From: Micromonospora sp. 15K316
Lineage (GTDB): Bacteria; Actinomycetota; Actinomycetes; Mycobacteriales; Micromonosporaceae
Direction of reading: 5' to 3'
Assembly (NCBI RefSeq): GCF_004348525.1
Contig: NZ_SMKG01000004.1
Location: 1-64,000, forward strand
DNA: 64,000 nt
The notes below the pieces were generated by a model. That model ran no database searches. It had not been told where the DNA came from and was given only the letters and a program-made list of their open reading frames with translations. This document shows positions 48,559 through 57,089 of the stretch, piece after piece (positions within the stretch are counted from its first letter, which is position 1; every line of letters begins with the position of its first letter). A program made the position numbers and the translations under genes.

Positions 48559-49289
48559 CGCGGGTCCGGCTGGTAGGTGTTGCCGGCGCTGTCGCGGCCA
48601 CGGGCCAGCCAGATCTTCCACCCGTCGTTGGCCGGCACGGGAAGCACCTTCACCGACGCGGGGAAGTACCGCATGGTGTACCCGGTGCGTCGCAGGTCGC
48701 TGGTGTTCGGCTCCGCACCGTGGATGATCCGCCCGTCGTGCAGGGAGCACTGCCCGCGTTCGAGCTCGAAGTAGACCGCCCTGCTCTCGTCCACCCCGGG
48801 GATCTCGGCGTGGAAGGTCTGCTTGGTCTTGTCCGTCGGCACGTAGTCGGAGAAGCCGTTGTCGTGCGTGCCGGGAACGACCCGCATGCACCCGTTGCTC
48901 CGGTTGCTCGGCCCGAGCGCGAGCCACACGGTGACGATCCGGTCGTACTCGCTGAGCCGGCCGTTCCAGTACGCGCTGTCCTCGTGCCAGGGCGTGGCCC
49001 GGCCGACCTTCGGGTCCTTCGAGATGAAGTGACTGGTCCACAGTGCGATGTCCGGCCCGACCAGTGGCTCGACCAGATCGAGCACCTCGTCGGAGAGGAG
49101 GAAGTCCAGCAGCCGCGGATCCCGGAAGTGCGGGGTGTCCAGCTCGTCGGAGAGCTTGTCGCCCTTGTCGGCGAGGTGCTCGTCGAAGATCTGCTCCAGG
49201 GTGTCGAGCTTCTCGGGCGAGAAGAGCTGGTCCCGCTGGAGGTAGTAGCCGTTGGTCCGGTAGAAGTCGATGGCCTGTTGGTCCAGCAC
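48555..49289 (-). CDS. Phytanoyl-CoA dioxygenase (PhyH) family Fe(II)/2-oxoglutarate oxygenase
   Basis: The 244-residue protein has the double-stranded beta-helix iron site: TPWHEDSAYW gives the H-x-D pair, RIIHGAEPN the distal histidine, and the arginine of TGYTMRYF would hold 2-oxoglutarate. N-terminal ERD-type residues (FYRTNGYYLQRDQLF) are family-typical. An oxygenase inside a sugar operon is unusual and may act on a methylated or otherwise modified sugar. The start is GTG 49289 with GGAGGTG upstream. It overlaps the next gene. Confidence 0.92.
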   Translation of the reverse strand: MLDQQAIDFYRTNGYYLQRDQLFSPEKLDTLEQIFDEHLADKGDKLSDELDTPHFRDPRLLDFLLSDEVLDLVEPLVGPDIALWTSHFISKDPKVGRATPWHEDSAYWNGRLSEYDRIVTVWLALGPSNRSNGCMRVVPGTHDNGFSDYVPTDKTKQTFHAEIPGVDESRAVYFELERGQCSLHDGRIIHGAEPNTSDLRRTGYTMRYFPASVKVLPVPANDGWKIWLARGRDSAGNTYQPDPR

Positions 49290-49415
49290 CGGTGCACCTC
49301 CTGCTCTCGGTGGCCGCCGCGCTCGTGGCGACGTGGTGGGTTCGAAGCTAGTTGCGGTCGCGTCGCCGCGGCGGCACCTATCTCCGGCGGGACTCGACGT
49401 ATCTTCCGGTCCGGG

Positions 49416-50504
49416 TCAGATCCGGGCGCCCGAGTCGGTCGCCATCGCCCGAATCAACTCGGCGAACAGGTCGAGATCCTCGACGAAGTCCTCCGGATCC
49501 GTCTTCGGCCGGCCGCCCTCGGTGACCGTCCGGTGGAAGTACTCCAGCTCATGGGTGTAGGGGTCCTTCAGGTGCGGACGTGAGACGACCCGATGCAGCG
49601 CGTCGCCCCGGGTCTCCTCGCTGATCAGCAGGGTCGGCAGGTGCCGGATGTACGGGGTGTCGTACTGCACCCGCATGGTCGCGTGATCCCCGTACACCTC
49701 GATGTGCGCGTCGAACCGCAACTGCTCGTCGACGCCGGTCTCGTAGGTGACCAGGAAGTCGTCGTACTCCAGCAGGGCGGTTATGAACCGGCCGTCGCGC
49801 CACTGCCGTGCGGCGGCGACGCCACGCGGGCGTCCGAGCAACTCCCGCATCGCCGACAGGTCGTGGCTGCCGAGTCCGCAGAGCAGCCGGTACGCGCCGG
49901 CCAGGACGTCCGGCACGTCGCCGAGAGCATCCGCCACCAGGGCACGTCCCCTCGCCCAGCGCGCCTCGACCGCGGAGCGGGGCACGTCGGAGGGCCGGTC
50001 CACGAAGATGGTCTGGTCGATCATCAGTTGGTTGCGGCCGATGATGTCATGGACCCGCGCGTAGTTGACCCGGCCGAGCGCGCCGATCTGCTGGCCGGCC
50101 TCGACGAACGCCGGGGCGAAGCGACGCATGTAGCCGACCATGACGGTGGCGCCCGAGCGGTCCCGCGCCCCGATGATGGCCTCCGCCTCCCGGGGGCTCA
50201 GGCACATCGGCTTCTCCACCAGCACGTGTACGCCCCGGTCGAGCGCGGCGATCACCGCGTCGGCGTGGTACTCGTCGCTGTTGAGCACGAGCACGCAGTC
50301 GAGCTCGTTCTCGTCGAGCATCTGGGTGAACTCCGCGTAGCGGCGCTCGACGCCGTAGGCGCCGCCGACCCGCTCGAGCAGCCCCGGGGAGATGTCGCAG
50401 ACGGCGGTGACGCGGAAGAGGTCGGGCAGCGACCGCAGGGCCGGCAGGTGCACCACCTGAGCCACCTCACCCAGTCCGATGATGCCCATGGATAGCCGGT
50501 GCAT
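49416..50504 (-). CDS. Gfo/Idh/MocA-family oxidoreductase
   Basis: The 362-residue NAD(P)-dependent sugar dehydrogenase has a Rossmann start MGIIGLGEVAQVVHLPAL, EKPMCLSPREAEAI (the family EKP motif), MVGYMRRFAPAF and a substrate domain with GLGSHDLSAMREL. It is the first gene of the five-gene minus-strand operon and lies next to operator 3. Family members oxidise inositols, glucosides or aminosugars at a hydroxyl. ATG 50504 follows a G-rich ribosome-binding site. Substrate unknown. Confidence 0.93.
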   Translation of the reverse strand: MHRLSMGIIGLGEVAQVVHLPALRSLPDLFRVTAVCDISPGLLERVGGAYGVERRYAEFTQMLDENELDCVLVLNSDEYHADAVIAALDRGVHVLVEKPMCLSPREAEAIIGARDRSGATVMVGYMRRFAPAFVEAGQQIGALGRVNYARVHDIIGRNQLMIDQTIFVDRPSDVPRSAVEARWARGRALVADALGDVPDVLAGAYRLLCGLGSHDLSAMRELLGRPRGVAAARQWRDGRFITALLEYDDFLVTYETGVDEQLRFDAHIEVYGDHATMRVQYDTPYIRHLPTLLISEETRGDALHRVVSRPHLKDPYTHELEYFHRTVTEGGRPKTDPEDFVEDLDLFAELIRAMATDSGARI

Positions 50505-50519
50505 GGTGGAACCCCCCAA

Positions 50520-50535
50520 TGCAAAACGTTTGGCA
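50520..50535. promoter_or_regulatory. LacI-type operator 3 (Gfo operon promoter)
   Basis: TGCAAAACGTTTGGCA, the same 16 bases as operator 1, lies 16 bases before the first codon of the Gfo/PhyH/isomerase/glycosidase/dehydrogenase operon. Repressor here would block initiation directly. Confidence 0.85.
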
Positions 50536-50631
50536 GCGGGTCGCGGGCAGCGTAACCGCCGCAAAACGCGAGAGGCAACCATGTCTTGTCGGGCCGAGGG
50601 AGGGGGCCGTACGCTGCTCAGCAGCGACATG

Positions 50632-50645
50632 GCAAAACGTTTTGC
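50632..50645. promoter_or_regulatory. LacI-type operator 4 (GH10 promoter), perfect palindrome
   Basis: GCAAAACGTTTTGC is a perfect 14-base palindrome, 28 bases before the GH10 start and 112 bases from operator 3. The pair could permit looping across the divergent promoter. Confidence 0.88.
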
Positions 50646-50673
50646 AATATCGCGATCCGAAGGAGGCGGCACC

Positions 50674-51849
50674 ATGCGTGACGTCCACCCCGTGTCCCGC
50701 CGGGCCCTGCTCCTCGGCGTGGCCGGCCTCGCCACCGCCGGCGCCCTGAGCATCCCGCGCAACGCCCACGCCGCACCGTCCGCGGCCACACGTCCACCAC
50801 TGTGGAGATTTGCCAGACCGAACGGCCTCGCCTTCGGCACCTCCGCAGCCACCTGGCAGCTCACCGACACCACCTACCGGCAACTCGTCAACCGGGAAGC
50901 GGCCCTGCTCTTCACCGAGGACGACCTGCTCTGGTACCGGCTCAAGCCGACGCCCGACGCCGAGCTCGACTTCACCTACGCCGACGAGGTCATCGCCTAC
51001 GCCGAAGCGCAGCAGATGGCCGTCTTCGGCGCCCACCTCGTGTGGGACGAGGGCTTCGGCGAGGGATGGACCGAGGACGACCTGTGGGGCCTGGGCGAAC
51101 AGGAGGCCCGCGAGCTGCTCTACGGCACCGTCGACGCGGTCGTCCGCCGCTACCGCGGCCGGGTCGGCACCTGGAGCGTGGCCAACGAGGTCACCAGCCC
51201 GGAAGGCCGGCGCGGTTACCGCACCGACGTGCCCTGGTGGCAGACGATCGGCCGCCCCTACGTGGCCGACACCTTCCACGTCGCCCACGCCGCCGACCCC
51301 GAGGCCACGCTCGTGCTCAACGAGTTCGGCTTCGAGACCGTGAACGAGTGGGGCGACGAGCCCGGCCCCCGCCGCCGCGCCACTCTCCAGGTCATCGACG
51401 ACCTGATCGGTCAGGGCGTACCCGTGCACGCGCTCGGCGTACAGGCCCACCTGCTCGCCGACCAGTTCGCCGACCGGTTCCACGCCAAGGCGTACCTCAA
51501 CTGGTTCTCCCAGGTGGCCGACCGGGGCCTGGACATCCTCATCACCGAACTCGACGTGCTCGACGACGGCCTGCCCGCCGACATCGCCACCCGTGACGCC
51601 GCCGTCGCCGACGTCTACCGCCGCTATCTCGACGTCGCGCTCTCCCACCGGGCCGTGAAGTCCGTGATCGCGTTCGGCCTCTCCGACCGCTACACCTGGC
51701 TCGAAGAGGACTATCCGCGCGAGGACGGCGCGCCCCGGCGCCCGCTCGCCTTCGACGCCGAGCTCGCACCCAAGCCCGCCCACCGCGCGATCGCCACGCA
51801 ACTCGGCGACGCGCCGCGCCGCGCACCCCTACGGAGCCTGCTGCCATGA
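50674..51849 (+). CDS. Divergent GH10-family glycoside hydrolase, Tat-exported
   Basis: The 391-residue protein has a twin-arginine signal (SRRALLLGVAGLATAGAL, ending NAHAA). The GH10 barrel is recognisable in order: FGTSAATWQLTD, WSVANEV (acid/base Glu), LNEFGFE, GVQAHLLAD, ITELDVLDD (nucleophile Glu) and FGLSDRYTWL. The xylose-gripping PENEMKW of xylanases is here TEDDLLW, and the GHTLVWH loop is GAHLVWD. Subsite -1/-2 contacts are therefore changed, and xylan is doubtful as substrate. AAGGAGG precedes ATG 50674. Its stop overlaps the ThuA gene start. It is controlled by operator 4. Confidence 0.85.
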   Translation: MRDVHPVSRRALLLGVAGLATAGALSIPRNAHAAPSAATRPPLWRFARPNGLAFGTSAATWQLTDTTYRQLVNREAALLFTEDDLLWYRLKPTPDAELDFTYADEVIAYAEAQQMAVFGAHLVWDEGFGEGWTEDDLWGLGEQEARELLYGTVDAVVRRYRGRVGTWSVANEVTSPEGRRGYRTDVPWWQTIGRPYVADTFHVAHAADPEATLVLNEFGFETVNEWGDEPGPRRRATLQVIDDLIGQGVPVHALGVQAHLLADQFADRFHAKAYLNWFSQVADRGLDILITELDVLDDGLPADIATRDAAVADVYRRYLDVALSHRAVKSVIAFGLSDRYTWLEEDYPREDGAPRRPLAFDAELAPKPAHRAIATQLGDAPRRAPLRSLLP

Positions 51850-52508
51850 CCACCGACCGACACGCCCTCGTCGTGCGGGGCGGCTGGGACGGGCACCAAC
51901 CGGTCGAGGCCACCGACCGGTTCGTGCCCTTCCTCCGCGATCACGGGTTCGCCGTCGAGGTCAGCGACGACCTCGCCGTCTACGCCGACACCGACCGGAT
52001 GGCCCGGCTCGACCTCGTCGTGCACTGCTGGACCATGGGCACCGCCACCGACGAGCAGATCGCCGGGCTCACCGCCGCCGTGCGCGCCGGCACCGGCTTC
52101 GCCGGCTGGCACGGCGGCATCGTCGACTCGTTCCGCACCTCGACCCCGTACCTGCAGATGACCGGCGGTCAGTTCGCCGAACATCCAGGAGGCTTCGTCG
52201 ACCACGAGATCGAGGTCGTACCGGAACGCGCGGACCACCCCGTTGTGCGCGGCCTGCACCGATGGACCCAGCACACCGAGCAGTACTGGATGCTCACCGA
52301 CTCCGGCAACGACGTGCTGGCCACCACCCGCTTCCGCGCCACCCCCGACACGCCGTGGCGGCAGGACGTCGTCTCCCCTGCGGTCTGGACCCGTCAGTGG
52401 GGGCAGGGCCGGGTGTTCGTCTCCACCATCGGCCACCGGGTCGAGGACCTCGACCGCGCAGAGGTACGCACGCTGACCGAACGCGGCCTGCTCTGGGCCA
52501 GCCGCTAG
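51846..52508 (+). CDS. ThuA-domain protein
   Basis: The 220-residue protein has a class-I glutamine-amidotransferase-like fold: ALVVRGGWDGHQPVEATDRF, LDLVVHCWTMGTATDEQ, GFAGWHGGIVDSFR and GRVFVSTIGHRVEDL. ThuA-like proteins occur in sugar-utilisation operons (trehalose, glycans) without a proven reaction. The ATG overlaps the GH10 stop (ATGA), so the two are coupled although one is exported and the other is not. It converges with the nucleoside hydrolase 22 bases away. Confidence 0.9.
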   Translation: MTTDRHALVVRGGWDGHQPVEATDRFVPFLRDHGFAVEVSDDLAVYADTDRMARLDLVVHCWTMGTATDEQIAGLTAAVRAGTGFAGWHGGIVDSFRTSTPYLQMTGGQFAEHPGGFVDHEIEVVPERADHPVVRGLHRWTQHTEQYWMLTDSGNDVLATTRFRATPDTPWRQDVVSPAVWTRQWGQGRVFVSTIGHRVEDLDRAEVRTLTERGLLWASR

Positions 52509-52530
52509 CCGGTGACCGGGCGCGGACCGG

Positions 52531-53433
52531 TCAACGACGACCGATCCGCGCCCCGGACGGCGCCGCGTCGAGGATCGTCAGGTAGTGGTCGAGGAAGGCC
52601 TCCGGGCGTACGCCGACCGCCACCTCGTGCGGCCCGGCCCCGCCCTCGTCCGCGGCGCGCCAGGTCGTCACGCCCGCCGCCGACCCGTCGACAGTCACCT
52701 CGCCGGCGGCGAACACGCAGAGCGCCGGGTCGAACAGCGTCGCCGCGGCCAGCGGGTCATGGAACGTGATCTCGGGACGCTCCGCGAACCAGGACGCCGC
52801 CATGTCCGCCACCGGCCGCAGCAGCGGACTGGCGCAGTGCTCCAGGAAGGACTCGGCCTCCATCCGCACCCGCGTGGTCACGTCCAGGCCGACCGAACGG
52901 TGCACCGGCACCCGGGCCGCGTACACGCGGGCCGCCGCGTGCGGGTCGCAGCGCACGTTCCACTCCGGGCCCGGCACCGTGCCGAACGCCCCACCCATCA
53001 GCACCAGCGACCCCAGCAGCGACGGGATCTCCGGATCCACGGCGAACAACAGCGCCACGTTCGTCAACGGGCCGATCGCCAGCAGGGTGACCTCGCCCGG
53101 ACGCGCCCGGATCGTCCGCCGCAGGAACTCCACCGCCTCCCCGGACGGGAAGGAGGTCTCGTGCTCCCACCGGGCGAGCGCGGCCGCCTGCGGCGGCGGC
53201 CCCTGCACCGACGGCCCGGCCAGCGGCTCGGCGGCTCCGGGGTGGATCGGCACCGTCCGCCCCGCCGCCCGGCACAGCACGCTCGCCAGCGCGGCCCGCT
53301 GCTCGGGCTCGGCGGTGACCGTGGTGATGCCCAGCAGCTCGCACCGGGGCTGCGCGAGCAGGTACGCGAGGCAGGCGGCATCGTCGATGTCGTTACCGAT
53401 ATCGGTGTCCAACAGGACCGGGGTGCTCTCCAT
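52531..53433 (-). CDS. Nucleoside hydrolase (IunH-like)
   Basis: The 300-residue enzyme has the calcium-binding aspartate cluster LLDTDIGNDIDDAACLAYLL at its N terminus, LLAIGPLTNVALLF, GSLVLMGGAFG, EWNVRCDPHAA and HDPLAAATLF, the complete family fingerprint. It cleaves the N-glycosidic bond of nucleosides; ribose or modified nucleosides are possible substrates. ATG 53433 lacks a strong ribosome-binding site. It abuts the sugar locus but no AAAACGTTT operator precedes it, so I do not place it in that regulon. Confidence 0.92.
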   Translation of the reverse strand: MESTPVLLDTDIGNDIDDAACLAYLLAQPRCELLGITTVTAEPEQRAALASVLCRAAGRTVPIHPGAAEPLAGPSVQGPPPQAAALARWEHETSFPSGEAVEFLRRTIRARPGEVTLLAIGPLTNVALLFAVDPEIPSLLGSLVLMGGAFGTVPGPEWNVRCDPHAAARVYAARVPVHRSVGLDVTTRVRMEAESFLEHCASPLLRPVADMAASWFAERPEITFHDPLAAATLFDPALCVFAAGEVTVDGSAAGVTTWRAADEGGAGPHEVAVGVRPEAFLDHYLTILDAAPSGARIGRR

Positions 53434-53602
53434 GGCGGCATCGATTATCCGAACGCCCGGCCCGGGAAGCAGCAGAACCGCCCGACGCCACGGCCCGCTC
53501 GGCCAACGTACGAGCCGATGCGGTGAACGGGCGGTTCCGGACGGTGAGCGGCGCGCCACCACGACCCGACCTGCCCGCGCCGCGACCCGTCCGGGCGAGA
53601 GG

Positions 53603-53934
53603 TCAGCCGCCGCACCGGGCCACCAGACCCGATTCGTACGCGAGCACCACGAGCTGCGCCCGGTCACGGGCGTGCAGTTCGGTCATGGCACGGTTGACGT
53701 GGCTCTTCGCGGTCCCCGGACTGATCACCATGCGGTCGGCGATCTCGTCGTTGGACAGGCCCCGCGCGACGAGGGCGACGGCCTCGCGTTCAGGGGTGGT
53801 CAGCCGCGCCAGCACGTCGGCATTCCGGGGCGGCGGCTGGGCGACGTACCGTCGATCAGCTTCCGGGTGATCGACGGGGCGAGCAGCGCGTCGCCGCGCG
53901 CCTCGGCGAGCAGCCGACCGCCGCGTCGTCTGAC
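53603..53934 (-). pseudogene. Truncated and frameshifted LuxR-type response regulator
   Basis: The C-terminal LuxR helix-turn-helix is intact (LARLTTPEREAVALVARGLS, NDEIADRMVISPGTAKSHVN). Just upstream the typical inter-domain linker (LLAEARGDALLAPSITRKLI) lies in another frame, and the switch at about 53848 is explained by one missing base. No receiver domain can be found further upstream in any frame before the amidohydrolase stop (53979). The remnant therefore lacks its 5' half as well. It is most likely a decayed gene. Confidence 0.85.
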
Positions 53935-53978
53935 CGCCGGGCCCCGCACTGCGCGGGACCCGGCGTGGACCCGGACGA

Positions 53979-56900
53979 TCAGCCCTCGGCGCAGCACGAG
54001 TGGCGTCCCGCCTCGACGTAGTGCGGGTCGTGCCACCAGTACCGGGCGTTCTCCGGATGCGCCGGCAGCGGCGGCAGCACCCTGCTCGCCGCCGCGGCAA
54101 CCGCACTGTTGACAGTGAACGGCGCGAGCAGCTCGTCCACCCCGTGCGGCACCCCGTTGACCATGGTCAACCGCACGTTCGCCGCCTGGTCGATGTCGGT
54201 GAGCGGGTCACCGCCGAGCACCACCAGGTCCGCGTACATGCCGGGCGCGATCCGCCCGATCGGTTCCTCCAGGAACTCCCCCGGCGCCCGGGTGGCGGTG
54301 GTCAACGCCTCGTACGGCGTGAGCCCGTACTTCACCATGGCCCGCAGGTTGAGGTGCAGGCTGACGGCGTTGAACGCGATAGGTGAGTCCGTACCGGTGA
54401 GCACGCGACCACCACCTCGGATCATCGCTGCGGCCTGCGCGACCTGCCGGGCCAGATTCTCCCGGTTGGCGGTCTGGTCGGTGGTCCGCGCGGCGGTGAC
54501 CGCGGCCTGCAGCGCGGCGTACTGCCAGGACGGGTAGAGCGTGCGCACGCGCCGGTCGGTGACGAGCGAGGTGTCCTCGCGCAGCAGCGTGTTCGCGCCG
54601 AACAGGGTGGGTGTGCGAGCGGCCCGCGACGTGGTGAAGATGTCGATGACGTCCTGGTAACCGGCCCCGATCGCGGTGACGGTGCGGGAGTAGCCGAACC
54701 GGTTCGTCGCGCCGGTGTGCTCCATGCCGTCGCTGCCGAACGCGAACGCCGGATAGTGGTAATGCGACGTGGAGTGCACGCCCCGCCGGTGCGCCCACGC
54801 GACCACCGCCCGCTGCCACGCGACCGGCAGCCGGACGTACGCCTTCATCAGGTCGTAGTCGAGCGCGCCGGCCCGTTCCAGCTCCCGTTCCAGCTGCCGC
54901 TCGTCGAAGGTCGGGCGCATGAAGTTGTAGTAGATCCGGGACCCGTCCACCGCCTCGCCCGTGGCGAAGTACCGCGGCCCGATCCGGGCGCCGGACTGGA
55001 TCGACTCCCGCTCCTCGACCATGTGGTAGGCGGGGCTGCCGGGCGAGCGCGTGGTGGTCACGCCGAGGGAGAGCCAGAGGCCGTTCTGCCGGGCGCCGTA
55101 GGCGTAGCCCTGCATCTCCCGGTGGTGGTGCATGTCGATCAGGCCGGGGGCCACCACCGCGTCGCGGGCGTCGACGACCCGGCCGTCCCGCCCCGGTCGG
55201 GACGGCTCGACGGCGGCGATCCGATGCCCCTCGACCACCACGTCCACGTCCGCGCGCAACCGCCGGTCGACGCCGTCCCAGAGGCGTCCGGCGCGGATCA
55301 CCGTACGCCCACGCGGCCGGCTGTTGGCCCAGCTCAGACCGACCGACACGGTACGAGGTGAGCCGCCGTCGGCCGACACCAGCCGCAGCCGCCCGTTGTT
55401 CAGGTAGAGCAGCCGCGTCGAGTCGCCGCTCCAGCTCGGCGCGTCGGTCACCTCGTCGGTGACCTGCCGGGGCGTGCCGGCGAAGGTGCCGTCGGGGTGG
55501 ACGTCGACCACCCACAGGACGCTGGCCACCACGAAGGCCATCCGCCGGCCGTCGGGCGACCAGACGGGCCCGTCGTCGCCTCGGGTCTGGATCGACCGGT
55601 GCGGCATCGGATCGACGTACCGGGCGGCGCCGGAGATCCGGTCGACCAGCAGGATCTTGCTGAGCCCCTCCCGGTAGCGGGCGGAGTAGGGCACGACCGC
55701 GGCGAGGGCGATCACCTGCCCGTCGGCCGACCAGGTGGGGCGGCCGGGTTCGAAGGTGGCACCGAAGACCGGCTGCACCTGCCCCGTCTCGACCTCGACG
55801 GTGTAGAGCGCGCCGTTCTGGTCCAGGAACGCCAGGCGGTCGCTCTGCGGCGACCAGGTTCCGGAGACGGCGGCGGCGGCCGGCAGATTGGTCAGCTGGC
55901 GTTCCGTGCCGGTGCGCAGATCACGCAGCCAGATGTCCAGCTTCCCGCCCCGGTCGGTGGAGTACGACAGGTACCGCCCGTCGGGCGACCACGCCGGGTC
56001 ACACTTCCACCACTGGTCGCGGGTGAGCGGGCGGGGCGGCTGCCCGATCGTCAGCAGGTAGATGTCGTTGAGCGCGCGGAAGGCCACCCGCCGGCCGTCC
56101 GGGGAGAGCACCGGGCTGCCGATGCCGACCACCGGCCTGCGGGTGGTCGAGTCGAAGTCGCGCCGCCGCTTGCGGTAGCGGGGCGTGGCGACGGTCACCG
56201 GGGCGACGAAGCCGATGTCGTGGCGGCGGTCGTTGTCGAGCCGGCGACGCCGGATCCGGCCGTCCGCCGTGTAGACGAACTCGCGGTCCGAGCGCCAGGA
56301 GACCCGGAACGGGTAGGCGTCCTCCCCGGTGACCAGCGGCGCGTCGCCCCGCCACAGCTCGCTGCGGCCGTCGAGCAGCCGGTGGTAGACGAGGTCACGG
56401 CCGTCCGGGGTCCAGGCCGGGCTGTGCAGCACCGCGCCGGTCGGCGCGGTGACCGCGGTGCTCCGCGCGCCGCTGGCGACGTCGACCACGTCGATGCGGG
56501 TGTTCGCGACCACGAACGCGATGCGGGTGCCGTCCGGCGACCAGGCCGGCTCGTACTCCTCCAGACCGCTGTCGGCGACGACCCTGCTCTGCCCGCTGTC
56601 GAGGTCGAGCAGGTGGATCCCGTAGCTGCCGGATCGGTCGGAGGAGAAGGCGATGCGTCGCCCGTCGGGGGAGAAGCGCGGCTCGCGGTGGTCGTACGGG
56701 CCGTGGGTGAGCTGCCGGAGACCGGAGCCGTCGGGCCGGATCAGCCACAGGTTGAAGTTCCCGTCCCGGTAGGACTGGAAGGTGATCGTCGAGCTGTCCG
56801 GCGCCCATTCGGGCTGCGCGATGTCGAACAGGTCGCTCGTGAGCCGGCGCGCCGGGCCGCCCGACGCCGGCAACACCCACAGCACGCTGACCAGGTCCAT

Positions 56901-57089
56901 CGCGATCGTCCGGCCGTCCGGGGAGAGCTGGGCCGCGACGTCGGTGCCCTGCCGCAGCGAGATCCGGCGTTCCCGGTCCGCCGCCTCGTCGTGCCGTCCG
57001 GCCAGAGCCGGGCCCGCGACCCCGCTCCCGGCCAGTGCCGCCGCGCCGGCCGTGCCCGCCAGCAGATCCCGCCTCCGTACGCCCGTCAT
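53979..57089 (-). CDS. Tat-exported amidohydrolase with N-terminal TolB-like propeller
   Basis: The 1036-residue protein has a twin-arginine signal (VRRRDLLAGTAGAAALAGSG). About 550 residues of WD40/TolB-type repeats follow, each with a SPDGRRIAF-like motif (at least eight). The C-terminal amidohydrolase barrel has GLIDMHHHREMQG (metal His pair), HSTSHYHYPAF, and TGTDSPIAFN near the catalytic Asp. Related fusions are annotated as amidohydrolases or peptidase-like proteins with unknown substrate. GGGGAGGC precedes ATG 57089. It is monocistronic. Confidence 0.92.
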   Translation of the reverse strand: MTGVRRRDLLAGTAGAAALAGSGVAGPALAGRHDEAADRERRISLRQGTDVAAQLSPDGRTIAMDLVSVLWVLPASGGPARRLTSDLFDIAQPEWAPDSSTITFQSYRDGNFNLWLIRPDGSGLRQLTHGPYDHREPRFSPDGRRIAFSSDRSGSYGIHLLDLDSGQSRVVADSGLEEYEPAWSPDGTRIAFVVANTRIDVVDVASGARSTAVTAPTGAVLHSPAWTPDGRDLVYHRLLDGRSELWRGDAPLVTGEDAYPFRVSWRSDREFVYTADGRIRRRRLDNDRRHDIGFVAPVTVATPRYRKRRRDFDSTTRRPVVGIGSPVLSPDGRRVAFRALNDIYLLTIGQPPRPLTRDQWWKCDPAWSPDGRYLSYSTDRGGKLDIWLRDLRTGTERQLTNLPAAAAVSGTWSPQSDRLAFLDQNGALYTVEVETGQVQPVFGATFEPGRPTWSADGQVIALAAVVPYSARYREGLSKILLVDRISGAARYVDPMPHRSIQTRGDDGPVWSPDGRRMAFVVASVLWVVDVHPDGTFAGTPRQVTDEVTDAPSWSGDSTRLLYLNNGRLRLVSADGGSPRTVSVGLSWANSRPRGRTVIRAGRLWDGVDRRLRADVDVVVEGHRIAAVEPSRPGRDGRVVDARDAVVAPGLIDMHHHREMQGYAYGARQNGLWLSLGVTTTRSPGSPAYHMVEERESIQSGARIGPRYFATGEAVDGSRIYYNFMRPTFDERQLERELERAGALDYDLMKAYVRLPVAWQRAVVAWAHRRGVHSTSHYHYPAFAFGSDGMEHTGATNRFGYSRTVTAIGAGYQDVIDIFTTSRAARTPTLFGANTLLREDTSLVTDRRVRTLYPSWQYAALQAAVTAARTTDQTANRENLARQVAQAAAMIRGGGRVLTGTDSPIAFNAVSLHLNLRAMVKYGLTPYEALTTATRAPGEFLEEPIGRIAPGMYADLVVLGGDPLTDIDQAANVRLTMVNGVPHGVDELLAPFTVNSAVAAAASRVLPPLPAHPENARYWWHDPHYVEAGRHSCCAEG

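Noticed and set aside
52531-53433. Including the nucleoside hydrolase in the LacI regulon
   Set aside because: No AAAACGTTT operator precedes it; it is convergent with the ThuA gene and has its own start region.
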